Positions 21,513 to 30,260 of a DNA stretch of 64,000 bases are shown here, piece after piece. Below the pieces are notes generated by a model. That model searched no databases, had not been told where the DNA came from, and saw nothing but the letters and a program-made list of their open reading frames with translations. Both the position numbers and the translations under genes were made by a program. Origin of the DNA: Hydrogenophaga sp. SL48 (GTDB lineage Bacteria; Pseudomonadota; Gammaproteobacteria; Burkholderiales; Burkholderiaceae_C); contig NZ_CP063400.1 of NCBI RefSeq assembly GCF_021729865.1, forward strand, positions 1,364,001 to 1,428,000, in the 5' to 3' direction. The stretch's first letter is position 1; each line of letters starts with the position of its first letter.

Positions 21513-22922
21513 CTATCGCGGCACGATGAAGGTCGAGGGCTCCCGGACGGGCGGGAGCGACGGGTGCCCGGGATCGGTCACCTCGAAGTGGATGTCGATG
21601 ATCTCGCCCGCCTTCGTGGCCGCGACCGCCTGGGGCATGTGGGCCGTCACCGTGATGGTGTGGGCCTGGGCGGGTGGCAACACCACCGTGGATGGGCCGA
21701 GCAGGTTCACCCCGCTGGACGGTTCAATGGCCACGTTCAGCGACCGCGCGCGGTCCGATGCGTTCATCAGCTGCAGGGTGTACACGTTCTCCACCGCGCC
21801 CTGGTCCACCGTGCGCGCCATCACGCTGCGGTCGCGAACGACGTTGAGCCGCACCTCGGCGCGGGTCAGGAAGGCGGTGGTCATGGCGGCCATGGCGATC
21901 AGGAGCAGCGAGCCATAGACCACGACGCGGGGTCGCCAGAACCGATTCAAGGACCGCCCGGGCTTTGAGGTGTCGCCACCCAGCTCCAGCAGCGAGGCCA
22001 TGCGGATCAGGCCCCGGGGCGCCTCGATCTTGTCCATCACCTGGTTGCATGCGTCGATGCACAGTCCACAACCGATGCAGGCCGCCTGCAGGCCGTCCCG
22101 GATGTCAATGCCGGTCGGGCAGACCTGGACGCAGAGCGTGCAGTCGATGCAGTGCCCGGCGGACTTGGCGCGGGTGTCGCTGTCCGCGCCGGCCCGGCGC
22201 GGCTCGCCCCGGCGGTGGTCGTAGGCCACGTTCAGCGTGCGTGGGTCCATCAACGAGCCCTGGAAGCGGCCGTAGGGGCACATGTGCAGGCACACGCTCT
22301 CGCGCAGGAAGCCCGCATTGCCGTAGGTGGCCAGGCCGTAGAAGCCGATCCAGAAACCTTCCCAGGGGCCGAGTTGACCGGGCACGGCCAGGGCCAGTTC
22401 GCGGATGGGCGTGAAGTAGCCCACCAGCGTGAAGCCGGTCCACAGGGCCAGCAGCGCCCAGGCCAGGTGTTTGCCGCCGCGCCGCAGCAGTTTCTGCGCG
22501 TTCCAGGGGCCGCGGTCCAGCCGCAGGCGGGCCTGGCGGTCGCCCTCCGTGCGGCGCTCGATCCACTGGAACAGCCCGGTGTACACCGTCTGCGGGCAGG
22601 CGAAGCCGCACCACACGCGACCGGCCACCGTGGTGGCAAAAAACAGCAGCAGGGCGCTGATCACCAGCAGGCCGGCGAGGTAGATCAGGTCCTGCGGGTA
22701 GAGCACCGCGCTGAACAGGAAGAAGCGGCCGGCCTCCAGGTCGAACAGCACGGCCTGGCGGCCGTGCACCGTCAGCCAGGGCAGGCCGTAGTAGACCAGC
22801 TGCGTGATCCAGACCATGGCCCAGCGCCAGCGGGTGAACACGCCCGTGATCGAGCGCACCTGGATCTTGTCTTCGGCGGGCCGGTGGTTGACCGGGACGA
22901 TGGGGATGGTGCGGGAGGTCAT
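21513..22922 (-). CDS. ccoG: Cytochrome c oxidase accessory protein CcoG
   Basis: 469 aa membrane-bound polyferredoxin needed for cbb3-oxidase copper handling and assembly. Several membrane segments in the first 210 residues, with GRVWCGFACPQTVYTGLF, then HMCPYGRFQG, two ferredoxin clusters (CIDCTLCVQVCPTGIDIR and CIGCGLCIDACNQ), another membrane segment (about 340-360), and a C-terminal beta-rich Ig-like domain. No ccoNOPQ or ccoS is in the window. Begins 5 bp after the stop of the acyl-CoA-dehydrogenase-like gene, so translationally close. Confidence 0.95.
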   Translation of the reverse strand: MTSRTIPIVPVNHRPAEDKIQVRSITGVFTRWRWAMVWITQLVYYGLPWLTVHGRQAVLFDLEAGRFFLFSAVLYPQDLIYLAGLLVISALLLFFATTVAGRVWCGFACPQTVYTGLFQWIERRTEGDRQARLRLDRGPWNAQKLLRRGGKHLAWALLALWTGFTLVGYFTPIRELALAVPGQLGPWEGFWIGFYGLATYGNAGFLRESVCLHMCPYGRFQGSLMDPRTLNVAYDHRRGEPRRAGADSDTRAKSAGHCIDCTLCVQVCPTGIDIRDGLQAACIGCGLCIDACNQVMDKIEAPRGLIRMASLLELGGDTSKPGRSLNRFWRPRVVVYGSLLLIAMAAMTTAFLTRAEVRLNVVRDRSVMARTVDQGAVENVYTLQLMNASDRARSLNVAIEPSSGVNLLGPSTVVLPPAQAHTITVTAHMPQAVAATKAGEIIDIHFEVTDPGHPSLPPVREPSTFIVPR

Positions 22923-22927
22923 GGTGT

Positions 22928-23587
22928 TCAGGTGTTCAGGGCAGGGGGGCGGGGCCGGCAGGGCGCCAGGGCCTCGGCCACCGGGGCCAGCTGCTGGGCC
23001 ATGTGTTGCTCGCCCAGCCACTCGTCTTCGCGGAAGAAGACGCGGTTCAGGTGGAGCGAAGCGTGGGCATGCCCGGGGGCGGCGGGGTGAACGGACAGAC
23101 CGTCTTCCTCGCTGCGCAGCAGCACCCAGCCCGCGTTGCCGTCGCCCAGGCGCACCGGGGCGACCAGTGAAGAACCTTCCCAGGGCAGGTTGGGCACCCC
23201 ATGAAAAACGCCGCTCAGCAGCCAGCCCCGGCCCGTGTCTTCGGCGGTCAGTTCCTTGCCGCCCGGGGCCAGCGTGGCCGCCCGGTCGCCGTTCAGAAAA
23301 TCGGGTAGCCAGAATTCCCGCAGCCCCACGTTGGCGGTCTGCACCAGCGCCTCGATGGCCAGGCGCTGCGCCCACAGGACCGCTGCGGCGGCTGGGTCCT
23401 GCCGTTGCAGAAGCCCGGCGGCATGCGCCAGATCGTCGAGGCCGCCGCCGTTGCCGCCGAGATCGCGGGGCACCGCACAGCGCAGCAGGCCGGAGTCCAC
23501 CACCCGCTGCAGGGGAGAGCGTGAGGCCTGAAGCGCGTTCACAACGGGAGCGGTGCCAAGGAGTCCGGTGTCGGTGAGCATGGCCAT
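22928..23587 (-). CDS. Short acyl-CoA dehydrogenase-like protein (N-terminal half only)
   Basis: 219 aa, compared with about 380 for normal acyl-CoA dehydrogenases. The N-terminal helical domain (RVVDSGLLRCAVPRDLGG, LLQRQDPAAAAVLWAQRLAI) and the middle beta-domain (LSGVFHGVPNLPWEG, HLNRVFFREDEWLGE) are recognisable, but the C-terminal helical domain with the FAD/tetramer contacts is missing and the stop is followed at once by ccoG. Start is uncertain: ATG at 23587 or 23581, neither with a good ribosome site. Could be a truncated gene, a non-catalytic regulator, or half of a heteromer. Its tight pairing with ccoG suggests it is retained, but no function can be assigned. Confidence 0.72.
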   Translation of the reverse strand: MAMLTDTGLLGTAPVVNALQASRSPLQRVVDSGLLRCAVPRDLGGNGGGLDDLAHAAGLLQRQDPAAAAVLWAQRLAIEALVQTANVGLREFWLPDFLNGDRAATLAPGGKELTAEDTGRGWLLSGVFHGVPNLPWEGSSLVAPVRLGDGNAGWVLLRSEEDGLSVHPAAPGHAHASLHLNRVFFREDEWLGEQHMAQQLAPVAEALAPCRPRPPALNT

Positions 23588-23641
23588 GATGGTCGCTGGT
23601 GATCATCTGGTTGCAAAGATTCAGTTGAAATGAAATCAGAC

Positions 23642-23676
23642 CGGATCAGATGGTGCTGTTTTTCGCATCTGATCCG
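23642..23676. promoter_or_regulatory. 11-bp inverted repeat in the divergent promoter region
   Basis: CGGATCAGATG (23642-23652) and CATCTGATCCG (23666-23676) form a perfect repeat with a 13-bp spacer, midway between the acyl-CoA-dehydrogenase-like/ccoG operon and lrgAB. A further ATCAGA lies at 23635. Symmetry and position suit an operator for a dimeric regulator; the protein is unknown. Confidence 0.5.
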
Positions 23677-23741
23677 CTGTTTCCGGAAAAAGAGCCGTTT
23701 CTGAGCCGGGTCGCCATCAGCGGCGCGGAGATACTCGTTCC

Positions 23742-24128
23742 ATGTCTGATTCACACACTCGCCGGTGGCCCCGGCCCGCCAAAGCCCTGCTGGCCATGGC
23801 GGGCCTGGTGGTGCTGCAGTTCCTTGGTGACGTCCTGGTGGCGCGAACCGGCTGGCCGGTGCCCGGTTCGCTGGTGGGCTTGCTGCTGCTCCTGACGGGG
23901 CTGGCGCTGCGGGGCCGCGTGCCCCAGGCGCTGGACGACGTGAGCGCGCCGCTGCTGCGGCATCTGATGCTGCTGCTCATCCCGTCGGTGGCGGCGGTGG
24001 GCCTGTACGCCGGCCTGCTGGCGCAACACGCGGTGGCGTTCCTGCTGGTGTCCGTGGGGGTCACGGCCCTGACCATCGTGGTCACCGCCTGGACCCTGCA
24101 GCGGCTTCTGAAGCGGGCGCCCCGTTGA
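23742..24128 (+). CDS. lrgA: CidA/LrgA family holin-like membrane protein
   Basis: 128 aa with four hydrophobic helices (about 14-33, 42-59, 70-90, 96-116) and the family motif GWPVPGSLVGLLLLL. CidA/LrgA proteins act in the inner membrane with their B partners in murein hydrolase control or in metabolite export. The stop codon overlaps the start of the lrgB-type gene. LrgA versus CidA cannot be told from sequence alone. Confidence 0.88.
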   Translation: MSDSHTRRWPRPAKALLAMAGLVVLQFLGDVLVARTGWPVPGSLVGLLLLLTGLALRGRVPQALDDVSAPLLRHLMLLLIPSVAAVGLYAGLLAQHAVAFLLVSVGVTALTIVVTAWTLQRLLKRAPR

Positions 24129-24820
24129 TGCTCTGGTCAGCGATCACGCTGGCGGCCTACCTGGCCGCGCTGTGGCTGTACCGGCGCAGCGGCCACCACC
24201 TGCTCTGCCTGCCCGTGCTCACCGGCACGGGCCTGGTGCTCGCCGCGCTGGCGCTGGCCGGCACCAGCTACCCGGTGTACGCCGAGGCCACCCGCGTGCT
24301 GCGCTGGTTGGCGGGGCCGGCCGTCATCGCCCTGGCCGTGCCCTTGTACCGGCAGGCCGCCTTGCTGCGGCGGCTGGCCGTGCCCTTGCTGGCCGCGCTG
24401 GCGGTGGGTTGTCTGGTGTCGGTGCTGGGCACCGTGGCGCTGTGCGTCCTTCTGGGCACGCCGATGTCGTTCGCCCTGTCGCTGGCGCCCAAGGCCGCGA
24501 CCATGCCCATGGCCTTGCTGGCGGCCGAGCGCGCGGGCGGTGTGCCCGCGGTGACGGCGATGGCCGTGGTGGCCACCGGCGTGCTGGGCCCCTTGCTGGC
24601 GGGGCCGCTGCTGCGCTGGCTGCGGGTGGGGGAAGGGCCAGGGGGCGGCGCGGACGGCGAGGTCGTGCGCAGCTTCACGCTCGGCCTGGTGGCGCACGCC
24701 ATCGGCGTCGCGCGGGTGTTGCAGACGCACCCCAGCAGCGTGGCCTTCGCGGCACTGGCCATGGGCTTGAACGGCGTGGCCACCGCGCTGGTGCTGGCCG
24801 TGTTGTCGCGCTGGCTGTGA
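24128..24820 (+). CDS. lrgB: LrgB/CidB family membrane protein
   Basis: 230 aa, six or more hydrophobic segments. Family landmarks: LPVLTGTGLVLAALAL, ALSLAPKAATMPMALLAAE (the conserved P-K-[AS]-x-T region) and the C-terminal HAIGVARVLQ and FAALAMGLNGV. The ATG at 24128 overlaps the lrgA stop (TGATG), giving a translationally coupled pair. Partner of the LrgA-type protein. Confidence 0.9.
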   Translation: MLWSAITLAAYLAALWLYRRSGHHLLCLPVLTGTGLVLAALALAGTSYPVYAEATRVLRWLAGPAVIALAVPLYRQAALLRRLAVPLLAALAVGCLVSVLGTVALCVLLGTPMSFALSLAPKAATMPMALLAAERAGGVPAVTAMAVVATGVLGPLLAGPLLRWLRVGEGPGGGADGEVVRSFTLGLVAHAIGVARVLQTHPSSVAFAALAMGLNGVATALVLAVLSRWL

Positions 24821-24939
24821 CGACACCGCGGCGGGACCAGCTGCCGGCAGACGCACCGCTGGCATCCGTTGGACCATCGGGTTTGCCGTCCACCGCCTGC
24901 ACTGCAACAATCTCGGGAAACTGGACCTGGGAAGATCAG

Positions 24940-26376
24940 ATGAGCGGCACCCGCCTGACCCGATACCAACAGCTGGCCGAAGACATGGCCGACGCCATCC
25001 GCGCTGGCCTGCTGCGGCCGGGCGAACGCCTGCCCTCGGTGCGGGTCACCTGCGAGCAGCGGCGCGTGAGCCCGTCCACCGTGTTCCAGGCCTACGGCCA
25101 CCTGGAGTCGCTGGGGCTGATCGAGGCGCGCGCCCGTTCAGGCTACTTCGTGCGCGCCACGCGCCGCCCGCTGCGCGCCGGCCCCGAGCCGGCGCCCCCA
25201 CGCAGCGAGGCCACGCCGGTGGCCATCAGCGAGCTGGTGTTCGACCTGCTGGGCACCACCCGCGACGCCGACGTGGTGCCGCTGGGCTCGGCGTTTCCGG
25301 CCCCGCACCTGTTCCCGTTCGATGAACTCGCGCGCAGCGGCGCGCGCGCCATGCGACGCCTCAAGGCGAGCCAGATCACCGGCGCGCTGACCGCGGGCGA
25401 CGAAGGCCTGCGCCTGGCGCTGCGCAAACGCTACGCGCTGCAAGGCGTGCCGCTGGCCGACAACGAACTCATCATCACCAACGGCGCCATGGAGGCGCTC
25501 AACCTGTGCCTGCAGGCGGTCACGAAGCCGGGCGATGTGGTGGTGGTGGAGTCGCCCACGTTTTACGCCGCGCTGCAGGCGCTCGAACGCCTGCACCTGA
25601 AGGCGGTGGAGGTGGCGACCGACCCGAAGGAGGGCGTGGACCTGGCCGCGCTGGGCGAGCTGCTGGCGCGGCAGAAGGTGGCCGCCTGCTGGTTCATGCC
25701 CAGCTTCCAGAACCCGCTGGGGGCGCTGATGCCGGTGGCTCGGCGCCAGGCTCTGGTGGCGCTGCTGGCGCAGCACGGCGTGCCGCTGATCGAGGACGAC
25801 GTGTACGGCGAACTGCACGCCGGCGTGCGCCGCCCGCCGCCGGCCAAGGCCTTCGACCAGCAGGGCGGGGTGCTGCACTGTTCGTCGTTCTCCAAATGTC
25901 TGGCGCCGGGTTACCGCGTCGGCTGGGCCGCCGCCGGGCGCTACGCACCGCAGGTGGAGCGGCTGAAGATGATGACCTCGCTGGCCACGGCCATTCCGCC
26001 GCAGCTGGCGGTGGCGGACTACCTGGCCCAGGGCGGCTACGACCGGCACCTGCGCCGCCTGCGCGAGGCCCTGGCCACGCAGCAGGCGCACGCGCTGAAG
26101 CTGGTGGAGCGGCACTTCCCGGCCGGCACCCGCGTCACGCGGCCCGAAGGGGGCTACTTCATCTGGGTCGAGCTGCCGCCCGAGGTGGACGCGCTGGCGC
26201 TGCACCAGCGGGCCAGGGCCTGCGCCATCAGCACCGCGCCAGGCGTGCTGTTCTCGGCCGACCACCGATTCACCCATCATTTGCGGCTGAACGTGGGGCA
26301 CCCGGGGGATGCGCGGTTTGACGGGGCGATCAGGACGCTGGGGCGGCTGGCGTCGGACCTGCAGTCGGGGCGCTGA
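24940..26376 (+). CDS. MocR-type GntR/aminotransferase-fold transcriptional regulator
   Basis: 478 aa. N-terminal GntR winged helix (5-70: YQQLAEDMADAIRAGLLRPG, LPSVRVTCEQRRVSPSTVFQ), linker, then a class I aminotransferase-like domain with SFQNPLGALMP and the PLP-lysine motif FSKCLAPGYRVG. MocR proteins use PLP as an effector rather than catalyse. Typical target is the neighbouring gene; lrgAB lies upstream in the same direction and the LhgO-like gene downstream, with no divergent partner. Target unknown. Confidence 0.9.
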   Translation: MSGTRLTRYQQLAEDMADAIRAGLLRPGERLPSVRVTCEQRRVSPSTVFQAYGHLESLGLIEARARSGYFVRATRRPLRAGPEPAPPRSEATPVAISELVFDLLGTTRDADVVPLGSAFPAPHLFPFDELARSGARAMRRLKASQITGALTAGDEGLRLALRKRYALQGVPLADNELIITNGAMEALNLCLQAVTKPGDVVVVESPTFYAALQALERLHLKAVEVATDPKEGVDLAALGELLARQKVAACWFMPSFQNPLGALMPVARRQALVALLAQHGVPLIEDDVYGELHAGVRRPPPAKAFDQQGGVLHCSSFSKCLAPGYRVGWAAAGRYAPQVERLKMMTSLATAIPPQLAVADYLAQGGYDRHLRRLREALATQQAHALKLVERHFPAGTRVTRPEGGYFIWVELPPEVDALALHQRARACAISTAPGVLFSADHRFTHHLRLNVGHPGDARFDGAIRTLGRLASDLQSGR

Positions 26377-26613
26377 GGCGCCAGACACGGGATCAAAGTC
26401 GCCCGTGGCGCACTGGCTGCCAGGGATTGGCCGTGGGCTTGACGCGTGCCCTGTTCTGGGGACTCCGTGCAGGCTGGTTCGGCGGGTCAACGACTTGCCC
26501 AGAACGGACAGGATGACCCTGCCCGCAGGTGCTGCGGCACACTACGCCAGTTTCGGACCCGAGGCCAAAACTGACGGGCGTGTCAGCCGGGCTGCGGTCC
26601 AGAGGAGCATGGC

Positions 26614-27720
26614 ATGGAACGGGTGGACGCGGTGGTGATCGGCGCGGGCGTGGTGGGGCTGGCGGTGGCGCGTGCCCTGGCCCTGGCGGGCCGGGAGGTC
26701 ATGGTGCTGGAGCGCGAGGGTGCCATCGGGTCTGGGACCAGCTCCCGCAACAGCGAGGTGGTGCACGCGGGCATCTACTACCCCGCCGGCTCCCTCAAGG
26801 CCCAGCTGTGCGTGGAAGGGCGTGACCGGCTGTACGCCTACTGTGGCGAGCGCGCCATCGCCCACCGCCGTTGCGGCAAGCTCATCGTGGCCCACACACC
26901 GTCCCAGGTGGCGGCCCTGCCGGCTCTGTTGGACAAGGCCCGGGCCAATGGGGTGCACGATTTGCGGTGCCTGAGCCGCGACGAGGCGAGGGCGCTGGAG
27001 GCGCAGCTCGACTGCGAGGCTGCCGTGCTCTCGCCATCGACCGGCATCGTCGACAGCCACGGCCTGATGCTCGGTCTGCAGGGCGATCTGGAGCACGCGG
27101 GAGGCCTGGTGGCCTGCCACACCGAGGTGAAGTCCGTTCAGGCCCATGCCGACGGGCTGGACGTCGCCACCCTGGATGGCACGGTGCTGCGCGCCCGCAG
27201 CGTGGTCAACGCGGCCGGTCTTCAGGCCTGTGACCTTGCCCGTCGCACGCGGGGGCTGGACCCGGCCCAGGTGCCGAAGCCCTGGTATGCCAAGGGCAGC
27301 TATTTCACCTTGAGCGGTCGCTCGCCGTTTGAGCACCTGATCTACCCCGCCCCCGAGCCCGACAGGCACCTGGCGGGGCTGGGCGTGCACCTCACGATCG
27401 ATCTGGGCGGCCAGGCGAAATTCGGCCCCGATGTGCAGTGGACCGACGATCCGGACGATCTGGTGGTGGACCCGGCGCGTGGCGCGTCGTTCTACGCCGA
27501 AGTGCGCCGCTACTGGCCCGGCTTGCCCGACGGCGCCTTGTTACCCGGTTACGCCGGCATGCGCCCCAAGATCAGCGGACCCGGCGAGCCGGCCGCCGAT
27601 TTCCGGATCGACGGGCCCAGGCGACACGGCGTGGCCGGGCTTGTGAACCTGTTCGGCATCGAGTCGCCCGGGCTGACCGGTTGCCTGGCGATCGGCGAGC
27701 GCGTGGCGTCGCTGCTCTGA
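26614..27720 (+). CDS. FAD-dependent oxidoreductase, LhgO-like
   Basis: 368 aa DAO-superfamily flavoprotein. Rossmann start [20 protein letters not shown] with acid VLEREG, the LhgO-type motif [16 protein letters not shown], and the C-terminal flavin-binding [16 protein letters not shown]-2-hydroxyglutarate oxidases and related 2-hydroxyacid oxidases carry these motifs; they pass electrons to the quinone pool. An AGAGGAG site precedes the ATG. Convergent with pyrD 22 bp away. Substrate is inferred only. Confidence 0.85.
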   Translation: MERVDAVVIGAGVVGLAVARALALAGREVMVLEREGAIGSGTSSRNSEVVHAGIYYPAGSLKAQLCVEGRDRLYAYCGERAIAHRRCGKLIVAHTPSQVAALPALLDKARANGVHDLRCLSRDEARALEAQLDCEAAVLSPSTGIVDSHGLMLGLQGDLEHAGGLVACHTEVKSVQAHADGLDVATLDGTVLRARSVVNAAGLQACDLARRTRGLDPAQVPKPWYAKGSYFTLSGRSPFEHLIYPAPEPDRHLAGLGVHLTIDLGGQAKFGPDVQWTDDPDDLVVDPARGASFYAEVRRYWPGLPDGALLPGYAGMRPKISGPGEPAADFRIDGPRRHGVAGLVNLFGIESPGLTGCLAIGERVASLL

Positions 27721-27742
27721 AGGGCTGTGATGCCGGTGGCGT

Positions 27743-28834
27743 TCAGGCCGCTTCGGCGCGGGCGTTCTTGATCGCCTGCGCCGACGCCCACACCAGCGAC
27801 GGCCCCTTGTAGATGAGGCCGGTGTAGATCTGGACCAGGTTGGCGCCCGACTGGATCTTGCTCAATGCATTCTGGGCGCTCATCACGCCACCCACGCCGA
27901 TGATGGGGAAGTCCTTGCCCAGGCAGGCGCGCAGCTGGCGGATCACCCGGTTGCTGGCTTCCAGCACCGGTGACCCCGAGAGACCACCGGCTTCTTCCGC
28001 GTGGGGCAGCCCCTTGACGGCGTCGCGGCTCAGCGTGGTGTTGGTGGCGATCACGCCCCACGAGTTGTTGACCCCACCGCGGCTGTCGGCGCCGTAACGC
28101 ATCAGGGTGCCTGCAATGACCTCCACCTGGGTCTCGTCGAGGTCGGGGGCGATCTTGAGGAAGACGGGGATGCGCCGCCCCGTCTGCTGGGCCAGCTGCT
28201 CGCGCCGCTCCGAGACCGCGCCGAGCAGGGCGTCCAGCGCCTCGTCGCTTTGCAGGCTGCGCAGGTTCTTGGTGTTGGGGCTGGAGATGTTGACCGTCAC
28301 GTAGTCGGCGTGCGGGTACACGCCGCTCAGGCAGGTGAGGTAGTCCTCGGTCGCCCGTTCGATCGGCGTGGCGGCGTTCTTGCCGATGTTCAGTCCGAGC
28401 AGCATCGGGCTCACACCGCCCTGATCGCGGAACCGGGCCCGCTGCACATTGGCAATGAACGCGGCGAGGCCCTCGTTGTTGAAACCCAGGCGGTTGATCA
28501 GGGCGTTGGCCTTGGGCAAGCGAAACATGCGCGGCTTGGGATTGCCCGGCTGCGCCAGCGGGGTGACCGTGCCGACCTCGACGAAACCGAAGCCCATGGC
28601 GGCCAGGCCGTCGATGCAGCGGGCGTTCTTGTCGAGACCGGCCGCCAGGCCGACGCGGTTGGGGAACTGCAGGCCGGCGAGCGTGAACGGATCGTTCACG
28701 CGGGGCTCGCTGTACAGGCAGGTCAGTGGGGAATGCTGCAGTGTTGCCAGGCTGCCCAGCGTGAGCTCGTGGGCAGCTTCGGGATCGAGGCCGAACAGGA
28801 AGGGGCGGGCGACGGCGTAGGGCAGAAGTGACAT
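27743..28834 (-). CDS. pyrD: Dihydroorotate dehydrogenase (quinone), class 2
   Basis: 363 aa. Oxidises dihydroorotate to orotate with FMN, passing electrons to ubiquinone at the inner membrane; fourth step of pyrimidine synthesis. N-terminal amphipathic quinone-tunnel helices (1-45), [17 protein letters not shown], catalytic serine in [20 protein letters not shown], and the phosphate-binding FPIIGVGGV and [10 protein letters not shown]. Divergent from rpiA with 41 bp between. Confidence 0.97.
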   Translation of the reverse strand: MSLLPYAVARPFLFGLDPEAAHELTLGSLATLQHSPLTCLYSEPRVNDPFTLAGLQFPNRVGLAAGLDKNARCIDGLAAMGFGFVEVGTVTPLAQPGNPKPRMFRLPKANALINRLGFNNEGLAAFIANVQRARFRDQGGVSPMLLGLNIGKNAATPIERATEDYLTCLSGVYPHADYVTVNISSPNTKNLRSLQSDEALDALLGAVSERREQLAQQTGRRIPVFLKIAPDLDETQVEVIAGTLMRYGADSRGGVNNSWGVIATNTTLSRDAVKGLPHAEEAGGLSGSPVLEASNRVIRQLRACLGKDFPIIGVGGVMSAQNALSKIQSGANLVQIYTGLIYKGPSLVWASAQAIKNARAEAA

Positions 28835-28875
28835 TGGATAATCGTGGGATTCTTTGTTACCGCTGATTGTCTCAA

Positions 28876-29547
28876 ATGACCCAAGACGAACTCAAAGCCC
28901 TGGTCGGGCAGGCCGCCCTCCAGTACGTGATCCCCGGCGAGGTGGTGGGGGTGGGCACTGGCTCCACCGTCAACAAGTTCATCGACGCGCTGGCGTCGCT
29001 GAAAGACCAGATTCCGGGTGCCGTGTCCAGCTCAGAGGCCTCAACAGCCCGCATGCGCGCCCTGGGCATCCCGGTACTGAACGCCAGCGAGGTCACGGAG
29101 CTTTCGGTGTACATCGATGGCGCCGACGAGATCGACGCGCGGGGCTTCATGGTCAAGGGCGGTGGTGCGGCACTGACCCGTGAAAAGATCGTCGCAGCCA
29201 TGTCCAGGCGCTTCGTCTGCATTGCCGACGAGTCCAAGATGGTGCCGGTGCTGGGTGCCTTTCCGCTGCCGGTGGAGGTGATTCCGATGGCCGCGGCCCG
29301 TCTGATGCGGCAATTTCAGCAAATGGGCGGCAAGGCGCACGTGCGGTTGAAAGACGGCCAACCGCTGGTGACCGACAACGGCCAGCACATCCTGGATGTC
29401 ACGGGCCTGCAGATCACCGACCCGCTGGGGTTTGAAAGCCAGGTCAACCAGTGGCCCGGCGTGGTCACGGTGGGCGTGTTTGCCCACCAGAAGGCCGATG
29501 TCTGTCTGCTCGGCACGCCCGGTGGCGTCAAGACCCTGAGCTTCTGA
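28876..29547 (+). CDS. rpiA: Ribose-5-phosphate isomerase A
   Basis: 223 aa. Interconverts ribose-5-P and ribulose-5-P in the pentose phosphate pathway. Phosphate loop [22 protein letters not shown] with catalytic acids, [14 protein letters not shown]. The ATG at 28876 fits the family start; an upstream TTG is unlikely. Confidence 0.97.
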   Translation: MTQDELKALVGQAALQYVIPGEVVGVGTGSTVNKFIDALASLKDQIPGAVSSSEASTARMRALGIPVLNASEVTELSVYIDGADEIDARGFMVKGGGAALTREKIVAAMSRRFVCIADESKMVPVLGAFPLPVEVIPMAAARLMRQFQQMGGKAHVRLKDGQPLVTDNGQHILDVTGLQITDPLGFESQVNQWPGVVTVGVFAHQKADVCLLGTPGGVKTLSF

Positions 29548-29562
29548 CACCTGCCCCAGGGT

Positions 29563-30228
29563 TCAGAAGCGGATGCCGCCCGAGCCTTCCACGGTAGGCG
29601 CTGCGGGCGTGTCCGCCGGTGGTGCCGCCGAGCGCCTTCTCTCTGCCGCCGTCTCGCTGGGTGCTGCTGCAGGCAGGGGCTTGGCCTCCACCAGGGCCGT
29701 GGCCGCGGGGCGCCGGTAGCTGGCGGGCAGCACCGACTGCTTGGGATACCCGGCCGCGTCCAGGTACTGGTTCCACTCCGATTCGGAATAGCCCTTGATC
29801 TGTTGACTGCCGATCGTGAGCAGGGGCAGGCTGTTGGTGTTGCTCAATCGCTTGAATGCAGCGCCGTCGTCCGCGGAGTTCACAGTTTTTTCCGTGTAGG
29901 GGATGCCGCGCGCGTTCAGCATGTTCCGACCGTTGTTGCAGGGGGTGCAGTCGCTGCCGGTGTACAGGGTGACCGGGTACCGGCCGGCCGCCTGGCGCAG
30001 TTCTGGCGGCAGGGGAGCGCTCCCGCTGGCGCCAGCCGACACGCCAGCCACCGGCCTGGCGTTGGCGCTGGGCGGTGGGGGCTGGTCGGAGTAGCTCACC
30101 CGACCGTCGGGTCCGACGATGCGGTAGACACCCTGGGCCATGGCCCAGGGTGCGGCCAGTGTTCCCAGTAACAAGGCCGCTGCCACGATGCCAGCGGGTT
30201 TTGGGGCCCGAATCGCGATGTGCTTCAT
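29563..30228 (-). CDS. Exported DUF4124/glutaredoxin-like protein
   Basis: 221 aa. Signal peptide (about 1-32, ending ..PWAMAQG), a DUF4124-type segment (VYRIVGPDGRVSYSDQPPPP), then a glutaredoxin-like domain with CxxC at YTGSDCTPCNNGRNML and the cis-proline/GSH region SLPLLTIGSQQIKGYSESEW, and an Ala/Pro-rich disordered tail. Probably a periplasmic thiol-disulfide protein. The ATG at 30228 is preceded by AGGAG. Lies 32 bp downstream of the oligopeptidase gene. Confidence 0.85.
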   Translation of the reverse strand: MKHIAIRAPKPAGIVAAALLLGTLAAPWAMAQGVYRIVGPDGRVSYSDQPPPPSANARPVAGVSAGASGSAPLPPELRQAAGRYPVTLYTGSDCTPCNNGRNMLNARGIPYTEKTVNSADDGAAFKRLSNTNSLPLLTIGSQQIKGYSESEWNQYLDAAGYPKQSVLPASYRRPAATALVEAKPLPAAAPSETAAERRRSAAPPADTPAAPTVEGSGGIRF

Positions 30229-30260
30229 GTCATCTCCTGTCAACCATTTCAAAGGGCGCT

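Noticed and set aside
23626-23642. FNR box upstream of the ccoG operon
   Set aside because: TTGA and ATCA half-sites occur, but the spacing is one base too long for the TTGAT-N4-ATCAA consensus.
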